64,000 bases of DNA from Symbiodinium natans (Eukaryota > Sar > Dinophyceae > Suessiales > Symbiodiniaceae). The stretch lies in contig CAJNDS010002220.1 of NCBI GenBank assembly GCA_905221605.1, positions 90,001-154,000 on the forward strand, read 5' to 3'. The notes under the pieces were generated by a model. It worked only from the letters and a program-made list of their open reading frames with translations, had not been told where the DNA came from and ran no database searches. Of the stretch, positions 11,108 through 22,512 are shown in pieces (the first letter of the stretch is position 1; every line of letters begins with the position of its first letter). The position numbers and the translations under genes were made by a program.

Positions 11108-11495
11108 GGCGAGCATCATCAGCTTGCTGGCCATCAATGGCAAGCATCATCGGCATCAGCTGGCCTCTTCTGGGCATCAGGGGGACGCAAAGGCCAGCGT
11201 CCGGGGCCATAAATGGCCGTTAATGGCAAGCTTCATCGGCATCAGCTGGCCCCTTTGTGGGCGTCTGGGGACGCAAAGGCCAGCATCATCAGCATCAGTT
11301 GGCCGCAAAGGCGAGCATCATGGGCATCAGTTGGCCCCTTGCTGGGCGTCGGGGGTCATTAATGGCTATTAATGGCAAGCATCATCAGCATCAGTTGGCC
11401 CCTTGCTGGGCGTCCGGGGCCAGTAGTGGCCATTAATGGCAAGCATCATCGGCATCAACTGGCCCCGTCTGGGCGTCAGGGGGACGCAAAGGCCA
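11108..11495. repeat. Minisatellite with GCATCATCGGCATCAG core
   Basis: Five to six degenerate units of about 60-90 bp containing AATGGCAAGCATCATCGGC, ATCAGCTGGCCCCTTGCTGG and GGGGGACGCAAAGGCCAGC. The open frames follow the repeat. An inverted relative lies at 54078. Confidence 0.85.
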
Positions 11496-11499
11496 GCAC

Positions 11500-12420
11500 A
11501 GCGTAAACCTTGTAAACCCTGCCTCGGACCCCTAAACATTGTCAACTAAAAGCCTTGAAGCACCCTGTGCTAGTGGATCCCGACAGCCAGCCCCTAAGCC
11601 TACATCCTCAGCCCTCTTAAATCCTACTGGTAGAAACCCCAACAATATAAACAGTTAAACATGACCCTAGGCCTTAAGCCTCTAAAGAATCCCATACATC
11701 CCCCAGAGCCGAAACCCTAAACCCTAAACCCTAAACCTTTAAAAAAGTCAGGATGGCATCCGAACACCTGGGGTGCCCAGCAACGGCGTGGTGCTGAATG
11801 GGCCGGGAACCCTACCTACGACTCCCAAAAAGGGTTTAGGGCTTAGGGTTTAGGGGGGGTGGTTCGGGGTTCTAGGGCTTGGGGAGCGCTTATGGCTTAA
11901 GGGTGTAGGCCAGGGGGGGTTTAGGGTTTGGTGGTTTAGGGGCTTACGGCCTTGGGGGCTTGGGTTTTTTTCGGGTTATTGAGGGACTCCATGAGGCACC
12001 CTATAAGATAAGCTCTTGGAGCTTAAGGGGCTCTCTTAGGACCTATGGGGTATGATGGGTTTACGGGCTAATATGGGGTTTGTAGGCATGGCTCGGCACT
12101 CGGACTCGGCCGTGATTTAGAACCCCTTATGGAGGTTTGTGAAAGTAAGGGGCCCTTACATAATGTAGACCCCAAATAATAGTAGGAATTCTTTGTAAGA
12201 AGGGCCCAAATAAGGTACCCCATATTTCGGCCTACTCTATGTCGAAGAGTTGAAAGGGTTTAGGTCAGGAACTCTGGGCAGCATGGCATTCGATCACCCA
12301 GCGCTCGAGATCCTTCCCCCCCCCCCCCCCGCAGAATCCTACAGGGAGTTAGTATATATCGTCCCTCTTTTGAGGCCAAAACCTATAACCCCTGAACCAT
12401 GAAAGCACCTAACTCGGACC
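11500..12420. other. Repeat-rich stretch without a supported gene
   Basis: Telomere-like words in both orientations plus a diverged family 2 relative at about 12140-12232 (contains AGGTACCCCATATTTCGG). No exon convincing enough to list. Confidence 0.5.
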
Positions 12421-12431
12421 CTAGGCAGCAA

Positions 12432-12500
12432 ATGCCGATACTGACGCCTCCCTCGCCAGCCTCGGCCTTATGCGGGCCGTCAGGACTCTTATGCCGACAG
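12432..12500 (+). CDS. Candidate exon
   Basis: Encodes ADTDASLASLGLMRAVRTLM then PTGPF, strongly protein-like, with heptamer-type repeats on both sides. Boundaries approximate; family unknown. Confidence 0.4.
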
Positions 12501-13109
12501 GCCCTTTTTGCTGTTGAGGGTTTTTGTGGGATGAGCGGGGGTTTAGGGCTCAGGTTTTAGGGGTTTGTTGATTGTCGTGGACTCAAGGCTCTGCGGTTTA
12601 TATAAGGATCCATTGGACTCGTTCAAGGCTCTAAGGTTTAAGGCTCCTCGGGCTTGGGGACTGTTCGTCCGGGGGATTCGATGCGCAGTCAGGCCGGAAG
12701 CTGCGCCGCATTTTGAGACATTGTTGAGATGAGCTTGCTAATTAGTTCAGTTCCGCTGCTTCTGCTGGTCTGTGTTGTTTATTGCCCGTTGAAATATTCG
12801 GAGTTCAGAGCAGCGTCGAATCAGACAGTCAACCCAATTCATAACATCTGCAAGCCGAAGGTCAGTCTCTCTCTCTCTCTCTCCTCCCTCTCCTCTCTCG
12901 CCGCTCTCCCCTCTCTGTCCTCCCTGTCCTCTCCAGTAGAGCCCAGACCCTGAAACCTGAACCACCGAGGCATACTCAGTGGTGCCATATACGCCTCTGA
13001 GGAGATAGTGAGACGAAGACTTCTCGCAAAGATGGCCTGCTGGATATGCTGCGCGGAGCAGTGTCATCTGGTGGTCCCTAAGTTACCGTCCTTTTGTTGA
13101 AGAAATCCG

Positions 13110-13234
13110 GCTTTAGAGCAATCGATCCAGGGCTTAGTCAATCCACAGCCCGCAAGTATGGCCAAGCCGCCGGTAGTCAAAGTGCAAGTCGTGTATCCAA
13201 GCTGGCCCTTCGAGAACGTCCACACAGTCGTCTG
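13110..13234 (+). CDS. Candidate exon, two plausible frames
   Basis: Repeat-poor stretch. One frame contains MAKPPVVKVQVVYPSWPFEN then VHTVV and TGA; another is open for 70 codons. Coding is likely from composition, but the frame is not decided. Confidence 0.3.
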
Positions 13235-14440
13235 ACTGTAGCCCTACAGAAAAATTTTCCCGTGCCGTCGAAGGCAGCGGAAGGGCTCTTGAATCCCAAA
13301 GCATAAGACTCCGAACCCTTGAAACCCTTGACCCTAAAACCCTGCCCATAAAGTTAAGGTGACCACACGCCGGGTGCGAAGCCTAGAGCCATCGAGTCTC
13401 AAAACCCCTTACCCCTGCATTCGAAGCCCCTACAATCATGGATCCCATACTTCCCATCCCAACTGTCCCTTCACCCAAATTCAATCATTCAATAATGCCC
13501 GACAGGGCTTCTGTGGCCCGCCTTTTGGATGTTGGGAGACTGGGGAGTTCGGGTGACGGGGGGGCGGGGGGGGGGGGTAGTGTAGAATCCCATGACACAT
13601 GCGTGTTGCTGTTGGAGAGCCTTCCGAGCAGGAAGTATGGTTCCAGGACGAAACCTCCAACACCCCCATGTCCCATCCCACTTCACGTCCAGGCTCACCA
13701 AGTCCCTACAATCCACACCAAGCCCTTCAGGGATACGCATGTAGGGTTTAGGCTTTAGGCTGAGGGTTGCTAGTTTTGAAGCAAGGACGCCCACAAGTAA
13801 TCTTAAAGCTTCAAATCACCTCTTAAAAACTGAACCACTTTGTTCTCCTAGGTTGCTGTACTGGCACACCTAGCTTTTTCGTAGGGAGTTCGGAAACATG
13901 GAAGCCGGGGATTCGGGTGCTGCAACAAGAAATACCCCCCCCCCCCCCCCGCAACAAATCTAGTCGGAAAGGAAAACCCTCCATCCTAAGCCCTCCCTAA
14001 AGAAACCTTCCAAAACAGGGAAGTGTATCTTAAGCTTATCGGGTATATGTGCTCTAAAGTAGCATTCAAAACAAGGAAGTGTGTCTTAAGCTTATTAGCA
14101 TTCCGATTCAGGGAAGTGCGCCATGCTTATTGGATATATGTACTCTTTTGTGTAACCTTACAAGGCTTAAAGCCTCAGCCCTTGGAGCCCTGGAGTGTCA
14201 ATGTAGCTCGTTGGTTTCACCATTAGAGGCACATGCGTCGCGGTGACAGGGGGCAACGTTCCAGAACGCGCTTGACGACGGAAAGCCCCAAGCCCAAAAC
14301 ACTAAACCCGTCACACTACACACGCGACCCGAACGCTTTCACGGGGCCGTGAACCCAGAGAGGGTGCTTTCTGGAACGGCCCCCACCTGCGCCGTAATGA
14401 TGCGAACCGACTTGTGGCCGTGGGCCCAAATATACCACAG

Positions 14441-14620
14441 TGGCTGTTTGTCCTGCAAACCTGCAAAGGAACCACCGGAAACAGCACGGCTTGGCAGAAG
14501 GTCTCGCAGGCCTACTCGGCGCCAAAGCAGGAACACAGCCAAAATACTACCAGTCGAGGATGCCGCCTGTGCGATTCAATCCAGCGAGTCTGCGGCACAG
14601 ACAGAAGAAACCCATGGAAG
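14441..14620 (+). CDS. Candidate exon, 60 codons
   Basis: Between ACAG (14440) and GAAG|GTTAGG (14621) the frame is open in phase 0 for 60 codons: WLFVLQTCKGTTGNSTAWQK, VSQAYSAPKQEH, then a Cys-containing basic end. A shorter internal splice form is possible because several AG and GC sites occur. Family unknown. Confidence 0.45.
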
Positions 14621-15000
14621 GTTAGGGTTTAGGGCTTTAGGGTCTACACGGGTTCGAGGCTTCAGGGTTTAGGTCTTTCAGGGGTTAGGTAGGTTTCTAA
14701 GGCCTAGGGTTTGCTATATTTCGGGTTTGCAGGTTGTAGATGGGCTTAAGATGCAGGATGCATCAGGGCTGGCAGGTCATGTTTCAGGATATGTTGGGCC
14801 CTAAGCACGGATCCCTGAGGAATTGGATTTCACCGGATCCCATTCTTTTCATTTTGTTGTTGCTTTTGTTTGTTTGGGGGGGGGGAGAAATTTGCAAATC
14901 TTAAGCTCACAGCCCAGGTATAGGATTAATCTTTGTGGTTCGGGGTTCGGGCTGTAGGGTGTAGGGTTTAAGGTTTTGGGGTTTAGGTTTAGGATCAAAG

Positions 15001-15065
15001 GCCTCTGCTCTGGCCAAAAGGGCCGCCACCAATCGAAACAGTTAAAAAACGCTTGTTCCGCTGGG
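15001..15065 (+). CDS. Candidate exon
   Basis: AAG|G acceptor, frame PLLWPKGPPPIETVKKRLFR-WG, then CCCTAAA repeats. Composition unlike the repeat-derived frames. Family unknown. Confidence 0.4.
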
Positions 15066-15260
15066 GCCTAAACCCTAAACCCTAAACCATGTTACACCAT
15101 GGTACTGTTGGTTGTCCTTGTGCTTGTGGCTGTTCTTTATTGAGGGAAGCCGGAAGATGCGGGGTTGTGAGACGCAACGGACACCAGCAAGCCGAAAGTT
15201 GGGGTCTAGGGGCTTCCGGGCCAATGTGCCCGGTCTCTCGAACTCCTAAACCCTAAACTT

Positions 15261-15355
15261 GGGATGTTCCCCTCATACCAGGAGTCCTCAACAGGATTAT
15301 AATAGGGCGTCATGGAATCCCTATTACGGACTGTTGGTATAAGGGGCAACATCCC
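15261..15355. mobile_element. Inverted-repeat element, family 1
   Basis: GGGATGTTCC...GGGCAACATCCC ends with inner arms (GGAGTCCT, then GGACTGTTGGTAT). Inserted between CCCTAAAC repeats. Confidence 0.75.
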
Positions 15356-16095
15356 AACCCTAAACCCTGTTTCTCCGCACCCAGCCCAAAACCCTGTAAA
15401 GGCGATGGGAAAACCTGAAAAGCAACACCCCGAAGTTAATGAAGCGTGGTGGTGGGCTATAACCTTGAATTTTCCCAAAGTGACACCTGCAGACATCAAG
15501 CGTGGATAACTGATGCTAAAATCCTGTACAGCGATGGGAACACCTGAAAAGCGACACCCCTCATGTTGCGTCCATTAGCACTGCCAGCCGGTTTTGGCAG
15601 TCGCTCATGTGAATATGTCACTCCCTAATTTAGGTCAAAAAGACCTACAACTGAGGGTCTATGTAAAACTATCCAGACCCCGAGGGGGGAGGATCCACAG
15701 CTATGTGCATTCTCTAGATCACTGGGCCCAAAACATCACTCGCCTCTGGCATTGTGTTCGGGCGTTGCAGGGGTCTCCGGTCATTCGCTTGGTTTTGGGT
15801 TTGGGGTTGGGGCTAGTATTTATCGGGCCTGGAGACGAAGTATTAGGGTTCAGGCGCATCTTCAGAGGCGGAATGAAGGCTCTCAAGCTCCACAAGAACC
15901 GTGGCGGTGCTGACGTTTCTGCCACCCCAGCATCTCCTACTAACCGAGTGATGGGCTCGAAGGCCATATAACCGCCTGAACCCTGAAGAGGTTTAGGGTT
16001 AGGGTTCAGGGTTCAGGGTTCAGGGTTTAGGGTTTATGGTTTAGGGTTTAGGGTTCAGGGTTTTGGATTTAGGGTTTAGGCCTCAACGATCAGAG

Positions 16096-16196
16096 GGCAG
16101 CTGAAGCAGGTGACGGCCGAGATCGAGAAGCTCCAACAGCAGCAGATACAGCCGGAGACTCATCTCCTCAGCCTTCTGTCTGGGCTTGTGTCACAG
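16096..16196 (+). CDS. Candidate exon, Gln-rich coiled coil, GC donor
   Basis: AG|GG acceptor and CACAG|GCCTTG donor. The frame gives QLKQVTAEIEKLQQQQIQPE then THLLSLLSGLVSQ, a helical heptad pattern. The GC donor and AG|G acceptor match those in the channel and kinase genes. Confidence 0.5.
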
Positions 16197-16457
16197 GCCT
16201 TGGAGGGTTTATTTAGGGTTTAGGGTTTGGGCTGTAGGGCTTATAGGGTTTAGGGTTAAGGGTTTAGGATTTAGGATTCAGGGTTTAGGGTTAGGGATGA
16301 GGGGTTATACAGTTCACAGGGCCAAAACTCATCCCCAGAAGTGTGCATTGGCCGTCGGCCGTAGCTCGGGAAGGCTGCACCCTGAACGTAGGGTTCAGGG
16401 TTTCGAGAGTTGCCCTGAGACCAAAACCTTACACCCAGTTCCTTCGAGAGCCTCCAG

Positions 16458-16501
16458 CCTTTCGAGTTTGGAATCCCAAGCTCATCACAAAGAACCCCGA
16501 G
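16458..16501 (+). CDS. Candidate exon with GTAAGG donor
   Basis: Encodes FRVWNPKLITKNPE and stops exactly at GAG|GTAAGG. May follow the coiled-coil exon at 16096. Family unknown. Confidence 0.4.
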
Positions 16502-17179
16502 GTAAGGGCCCCAGTGCAGATACTAAGAAAGGATTCTTGAGACTTATGGGCTCTCTGGGGCTCCTTGAAGGGTTTGAGGCTTTGGCACGTGGGGTGTAGG
16601 GTGGAGTAGTCCCCAAGCAGGAGCCTCGAGAGCACAACACTGCACCCCACTGCGCAGAACCCTAGAAACCCTCTAACACCTATGACCCCTATAAAACCTC
16701 AAAAACTTCAAACCCTCAACTTCAAGCCTCACCCCCCTCGGGATCCTTGGGAAGCCGAGGCATGAAAACACCAGCAAGGCAACTTGCGCTCTCTTGAGAG
16801 GGCTCAAGGAGATTTGAGTTGTTGGGGTTTAGAGTAGTCGGGGGCCTTTAGTAGCAGGGACTTAGGTAGGGGGGAAGAGAGGGTTCAGGGTTTTAGGGGT
16901 TTAGGGAGGGTGATGGACCAAGGGTCTCAACTCATCTTGGGGCCGACCCGATTCAGAAAAGGGTTGAAGTGTGTAGGTGACCAAAAGAACAGTGTACTAC
17001 AGGGCCACCCAACCACAACTCTTGAGCAGGCCCTTTCTGGTGTGAACGGCTCCATGTGGGTCGGAAGCCCAGCAGTTGGAGAGCGTTTCCCAGAGAGGTT
17101 GTTTTGGGGCTTTGGGGCTTTTGGTTGGGCTAGAGAAAGCTAGACTTCCCCGCTAAGAGTACCCTGATACCTATGAATT

Positions 17180-17278
17180 GGGATGTTCCTCGTTATGCTA
17201 ACAGTCCTTAATCCGGCTTATAGTACCCCCCCCCGATAAAAATCCCGATTAAGGACTGTTAGAAGAAGGGGAACATCC
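17180..17278. mobile_element. Inverted-repeat element, family 1
   Basis: GGGATGTTCC...GGGGAACATCC ends. Arms CTAACAGTCCTTAATC and GATTAAGGACTGTTAG are nearly perfect complements, and a C-tract marks the loop. Confidence 0.8.
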
Positions 17279-17577
17279 AAACATATAAATGGAGTTTGGG
17301 GTTGCGGAAAAGTCATCATCCGGCTCAACCAACAAGGAGCACCTGGCAGGCACGGGCTTTAGAAGCCGCAAAGCCCTGGCTGGCTGAGGGTCTAGGTGAA
17401 AAGCCCTAGCTCTGTTTATATATATATATATATACATTTAGATATAAGTATTGATATTTCTGTATATATATGTATATACACATATGTGTGTGTAAGCCCA
17501 ACAATATCGTTGTCCAGACTACACTTGTATATGACGCACAGTCACAAATATATGTTCGCTTGAAAGCCCAAACCCAG

Positions 17578-17635
17578 GCCAACTACATGCAGTCTGTTGC
17601 TCAGACGGAGACGGTTCAGCCCAATCCTCAGTCTG
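17578..17635 (+). CDS. Candidate exon
   Basis: CAG|G acceptor, frame ANYMQSVAQTETVQPNPQSG, ending at a GT donor (17636). Polar, low-complexity. Family unknown. Confidence 0.4.
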
Positions 17636-17947
17636 GTAGCTTCTGAAAATTCCCAATCACGGGTGTCCCGGGTGTCGTAGGGTTTGCAGGGTTTAGGGCT
17701 CGGGATTTAGGGCCTAACGTTGCGGTATGACACCAGCAAGCTGCAACGGCTGCAACAACATTTTTTGGATCCTGAAAACATCTTGCCAACCATGTTGGGG
17801 GGGTTTGGATGCTTAGTAACAATGAGCCCTCCACCCAAAGCTCAAACCCTAACCCCAGACCTTTCAGACTGAGAAGCTCCTGCAGTCCAGGGATAGGCTG
17901 AGCGAAGAGGGGGCCTAGGAATGGCTCAAGTACCAGAGGATCCACCC

Positions 17948-18139
17948 TTTTTTTGGAGGTCCCCTTTGAGGGATTCTAGTCTATCTGGGGTATTAATACA
18001 TACTGGCTCAAAACCCAACTTTTCAACTTTTGGGCTTCTTATAAGGTAGTTTATTCTGAAAGTTTCAACTTTTATTTCCCTTCTTTGGGCCAGTAATTTA
18101 AAAGGGGTATCCTATTTTTGGAAATACCCATGTGGGTGC
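17948..18139. mobile_element. Inverted-repeat element, family 2, expanded copy
   Basis: GGAGGTCCCCTTTGAGGGATT and CTATCTGGGGTATTAATAC, then an AT-rich insertion, then GGGGTATCCTATTTTTGGAAATACCCATGTG in two blocks. It looks like one element interrupted by about 80 bases. Confidence 0.5.
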
Positions 18140-18319
18140 ATGGATCCTTTAGCAGAGCCATCTAGGGGCACCGATAGCTTTCAGCAACTTCCAGCCGTGG
18201 TACTCAAGGCAAGTAGTGCTTCAATGCTTGTAGGGCCCTCCATTGGTAGCGTTCAATTCTTAAGTGCCTGTGGTTCGTACAGGCCCCATTGCAGGTCTTC
18301 ACGCAGGTTTAGTGTACAG

Positions 18320-18382
18320 TTCCCTGAGCAGACAGGTCGTCCAACAGCTTCAAGTACGACAAGGCCCACCGGCCCAGCACAG
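18320..18382 (+). CDS. Candidate exon
   Basis: ACAG acceptor and CACAG|GTCT donor. One frame reads SLSRQVVQQLQVRQGPPAQH. Other frames are also open, so the call rests on splice sites and lack of repeats. Confidence 0.3.
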
Positions 18383-18633
18383 GTCTAACCCTAAGCTCTA
18401 TAAACCCTGAAATGATGGAGTAGCTACTTTGGAGTCCCAGAGGCGACCGCTCCAGCCGATGCCTTTTGTTTAGATAGGTTTTGGGGGATATGATCATGGG
18501 CATGTATGAGGAGAATTAGTTGTTGACCCGCATGCCGCCTGGGCAGTACGCGTGGAAAGCCTAAAGCCCCCTGAATTAGGGTTTAGGGCGAATCCCATGA
18601 AAAGGGTTAACAATGGGCCCTGATTGTTTCTAG

Positions 18634-18719
18634 ACGTCCTACGCACCTATCAGGAGTCTGGCTTCTACAAGGATGCCAAGGCCGAACAAGCGCATGCCGG
18701 CGACAGCGACAGTGAGAAG
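18634..18719 (+). CDS. Exon of an unrecognised gene (18.6-20 kb cluster)
   Basis: Open stretch between TAG acceptor (18631-18633) and GTTGATT donor. It encodes VLRTYQESGFYKDAKAEQAH and an acidic end (GDSDSEK). The composition is protein-like and the flanks are telomere-like heptamers. Probably the same gene as the open stretches at 18774, 19497, 19661 and 19867. Family not recognised. Confidence 0.55.
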
Positions 18720-18773
18720 GTTGATTATTGAGCAAAGGGAAGAAGAGCGGCTTTGTAGCACACAAGCCCTGAG

Positions 18774-18944
18774 CGCATGACCTTTGGGCAGGCCCAGTTG
18801 TACTACGACCCAAACACCACGTACTTCTTCACGCTGGACTACAAGAAGTGCGCCTTAAGGACCGACTCTAAGTACCTCTAAACCCCCTTGCACATCATCT
18901 TCGGATCGGCGGACAGCATGTCACTCCACTGCCCGAAGCCCTAA
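18774..18944 (+). CDS. Exon with an in-frame TAA, unrecognised gene
   Basis: After AG (18772-18773) the frame encodes FGQAQLYYDPNTTYFFTLDY, then KKCALRTDSKYL, and reaches TAA at 18879-18881. The same frame then continues as LHIIFGSADSMSLHCPKP to a second stop. Either a GC donor (for example at KKC|GCC) removes the first stop, or the copy is broken. No family recognised. Confidence 0.5.
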
Positions 18945-19244
18945 ACCCTACACCGTCTTCAAGGCCAGTTTTCCAGCTAGTACTGGTTCTTCGTAGGGAA
19001 GTCAGTAGTGTAGCATTTACGGCATAGGGTACCAAATTGTTCATTTCGTAACTAAGAACCAGTCAGCTTGGCTCTCTGAGATGAAATCAAGGTCGACGTT
19101 TATAGTCGTTTGGTGTAGGGTCTGGGGTTTGGGAGGTTCAGCAGGCTTTCAGTTCAGCTTGATTTTTGGGACGCCCGCGCCATGCCTTGCAAACTGGGGG
19201 TGTTGCAATGTCGAAATAAAGTGACATGTCAGGGCCAGGCCATG

Positions 19245-19350
19245 TGGTGGTTTCCGAAATTTGGGTACCTTATTGGGGTCCTTATTATAGGGGGATCCTA
19301 CTATTTGGGGGGCTATGGGGTCCCCTATCTTCGTAAACCCCCATATAGAA
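19245..19350. mobile_element. Inverted-repeat element, family 2 relative
   Basis: GGTTTCCGAAATTTGGGTACC left and CCCCCATATAGAATGG right, with GGGGTCCTTATTATAGGGGG between. Diverged. Confidence 0.4.
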
Positions 19351-19388
19351 TGGTCATGGCGGGGCCCGACACATAAGACAGATGATTT

Positions 19389-19489
19389 GGGATGTTCCCC
19401 TCCTATACTAACACTCCTTAATGGGGATTATAGCACCTCCTATTGTGGTTCCTATCAAGGACTGTTAGTATAAGGGGACTCGGAACATC
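19389..19489. mobile_element. Inverted-repeat element, family 1
   Basis: GGGATGTTCCCC left end and CGGAACATC right end with arms ACACTCCTTAAT and AAGGACTGTTAGTATA. It ends seven bases before the acceptor-like site of the exon at 19497. Confidence 0.8.
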
Positions 19490-19496
19490 ACAACAG

Positions 19497-19562
19497 ATGA
19501 TGTCTGTCAGGTACTTCGTGTACGATGCCGACAAGCAGCTGCTTTGCCTGGTGGATGCCAAG
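19497..19562 (+). CDS. Exon directly abutting an inverted-repeat element
   Basis: Encodes MMSVRYFVYDADKQLLCLVD followed by AKE. The acceptor AG (19495-19496) lies seven bases after the end of the inverted-repeat element at 19389-19489. The downstream end is a possible GC or GA donor near 19555-19562. Composition strongly protein-like; family not recognised. Confidence 0.5.
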
Positions 19563-19660
19563 GAGACCCCCCCCCCCTCGACGCAACTTGCGCCTTGCAC
19601 CCTGAACCCTTCAACCCGAAATAAAGAACCCCCCAAGAATGCCCCAAAGGGTCCCAAAAG

Positions 19661-19779
19661 AAGCCTGGAAGAAAGCACAGCAGAACCCTCCCAGGGCCAG
19701 CGGGTGCCGAGAGGCGAAACAAGGCCTCTTCCATCGCAGGCGGGGGCTCCCGGACCACCTGAAGTCCCTTCAAGGCTAC
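19661..19779 (+). CDS. Candidate exon with consensus GTAAGT donor
   Basis: Open frame ending in GLPDHLKSLQGY immediately before GTAAGTG (19780), a full consensus donor. It is basic upstream (KKAQQNPPRA, FHRRR). The acceptor AG at 19659-19660 is one of several possible. Unknown function. Confidence 0.4.
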
Positions 19780-19866
19780 GTAAGTGTGTTGTGTGTGTGT
19801 GTGTTTTTTTTTCTTCCCTTGTAGGGTTTAAGGTTTAAAAAGCTGTTGTTGCTTGCGCCTAAAGAC

Positions 19867-19999
19867 CATGCTATGGCGGGTTTTTCTGGACTATCCTGAG
19901 TGCGCGATAGCTTGCATGTGTAGCGTGATGGCCCAAGAGAACCTAAAGAGCCCGGTAGTAGCAGGTGGCGGCGAACACAACGCCCACCAGGCACGCCGG
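19867..19999 (+). CDS. Candidate exon, unrecognised
   Basis: Open frame encoding MLWRVFLDYPECAIACMCSV then MAQENLKSPVVAGGGEHNAH. Cys-rich hydrophobic start, glycine/His-rich end. Boundaries uncertain. Likely part of the same gene as the exons from 18.6 kb on. Confidence 0.4.
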
Positions 20000-20800
20000 G
20001 GGAATACAGTTGGGGTTTATTGCATGGGGCGTGGGCCTGAAACCACACCGGAGAACCTTTAAACCATGGCTCCCGAATGTAGCCCCGGATGATTACAACC
20101 ATGTTCCCTAGAGCACCTGCCAACGGCTTGCTGGCATGTGTCATGTCAAACACCTCATCAGCCTGAGTACCTGAGTAGCTACCAGTATTGTCCCATTCCC
20201 CCTGCATAATTGCAAAAAGCCCTAAACCCTAAACCTTAAACCCTAAACCCTAAACCCACTTGAACCGAGATTATGCGAACTGTCTCCGGAGGCAGCCGGA
20301 GCGGCCGAGGACCCCTCCGGGCTTGGCTTCACTTTCCAGATTCCGGCGCTTTTCGGGTTTAGGGTTTAGGTTTGTGGGTTTTGTTCCTAAGGCCAACACC
20401 ATAAATCCGCTGTGGATTAGGATTATGATGATATGGTAGGTGGTTGCCGGAGAATGCCTTGACTGCCATGAGAGCCCCACTAGGGCCAGAGCTTCAATTC
20501 TTCTGAAACCCCTTAACCAGACGGGATCTGATGCCACCCGCCCCGCCCCCCCCCGGGATAGGGATCAAAAAATAAATAAAAAAGGATCAAAAAGAAAATA
20601 AAAAAGGATCAAAAAGAAAATAAAAAAGGATCAAAAAAAAAATAAGGCCGCGATCGACGACCCTCTCACACGAAACGCGTCTCGAGGTTCAAAAACTCGA
20701 GTTTTGGTACGTTCTCAGAGCACGATGGACGACCCTCTCACACGACACGCATCTCGAGGCGCTAAAACCCTGAGTTTTGGCACGTTTTCCGAGTGGAACT

Positions 20801-20902
20801 CTTGGCTTCCCGGCTTCTTGGCTTGTTGCCTTCTTGGCTTCTTGGCTTCCTGGCTCTCCTCGGCTTTTAGCTTTTTGGCTTCTTGGCTTCTTGGCTTCTT
20901 TT
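20801..20902. repeat. Minisatellite TTGGCTTCT
   Basis: About ten degenerate copies of CTTGGCTTC(C/T) inside the composite element, before the 110-bp units. Confidence 0.8.
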
Positions 20903-21207
20903 TTAAGTCGCAACCGCTTGCTTCAACGCATACGCGTGTGTCGAAAGCCATGATGCGAGGATTGTGTTTGCAAATGGGGGGGGGCTGCGCCCCCCCCAAC
21001 CCCCCCGCTTTTTAAGTCGCGCAAGCTTGCTTCGAAAAATAAGCGTCTTTTTTCGAAACTAATGACGCGAGCATTGTGTTTGCGTGTTGGGGGGCGGGGG
21101 GGGGCTGCGCCCCCCCCCCAGACCCCGCTTTTTCAAATCGCGCAAGCTTGCTTCAAAGCATACGTCTTTTCGAGACCCATGATGCGAGCATTGTGTTTGC
21201 AACTGGG
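20899..21207. repeat. Three tandem units of about 110 bp
   Basis: Each unit has TTTTTAAGTCGCGCAAGCTT-type start, a CATGATGCGAGCATTGTG-type middle, and G-tract-CTGCG-C-tract end. The G/C tracts can form a hairpin. The third unit lacks the G/C hairpin and runs into the CTA array. Confidence 0.8.
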
Positions 21208-21215
21208 GGTCTTCT

Positions 21216-21494
<279 letters not shown>

Positions 21495-21962
21495 GATATA
21501 TTATATATTGTATACTATATTTTATATGTTATTTATTATATACTACCATTATTATGTATTATATATTTTAAAATTAGGTCTTAGATATTTAATATCATGT
21601 ATTATATCTATATATATATATCTTATTATATACAGTATATATATATGTTAGATAATATATAGACATTAGACATTAAATATTAAATATTATATATTATATG
21701 TTATGTATTATAAAAGAAATAGTTTATATTATATGATATTATATCATAAACTCTTATCTTAAATTATATTACATTATAGTGTATTCTATGTTATTGTATT
21801 ATATTATTCATAATGTATCTTATATCATATGTTTAAATATTTTTTAAAAATATTATATTATATATTCCTTGATAATATAATATATTGTATTATATCGTAC
21901 ATGATATGTTGAAGATTAACATGAATATAAATAAATAATAAATATAGAGATGCATAATATAT
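21495..21962. other. AT-rich core of the composite element
   Basis: Close to 90 percent A+T, dominated by TATTA and ATATA words, in sharp contrast to the GC-balanced surroundings. No coding sequence or RNA gene seen. Confidence 0.8.
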
Positions 21963-22460
21963 TGGTCGATCGCGTCGCGAGCAACATACCAAAACTCGAG
22001 CTTAAGCGCCTCGAGATGCGTTTCGTGTGAGGGGGTTGTCGATCGTGCTCCGAAAACGTCCCAAAACTCGAGTTTTGGCGCCTCGAGATGCGTTTCGTGT
22101 GAGAGGGAGGGTCGTCAATCGTGCCCGGAAAACCTTTCCAAAACTCGAGGTTTAGCGCCTCGACACGCGTTTCGTGTGAGAGGGTCCTCGATCGGGTTCC
22201 GAAAACGTACCAAAAATCGAGTTTTAGTACTCGAACGTTCGAAGTTTATTTTCTTTTTGATCCTTTTTTATTTATTTTTTGATCCTGGGCTGCGTAATTT
22301 TTTTTTGATCCTTTTTTATTTTTTTTTTTCATCCGGCAGCCGCATCCCCCCCCCCCCCCCACCTAGTTGCCACGAAGCTCACAATTTAACGGGTGATGGG
22401 CAGCTAAGGTGGGGGGTAGCATAGGCTGTAAGCAAATCCCTGAACCCCAGTGGGCTAAAG

Positions 22461-22512
22461 ATCTGCCGCCGCAGCTTTCAGACTCAAATCTGGGCCACGG
22501 CCCGACGATGGC
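22461..22512 (+). CDS. Candidate exon with consensus GTGAGT donor
   Basis: Follows TAAAG and ends at ATGGC|GTGAGTTT. The frame DLPPQLSDSNLGHGPTMA is the most protein-like. Parent gene unknown. Confidence 0.35.
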
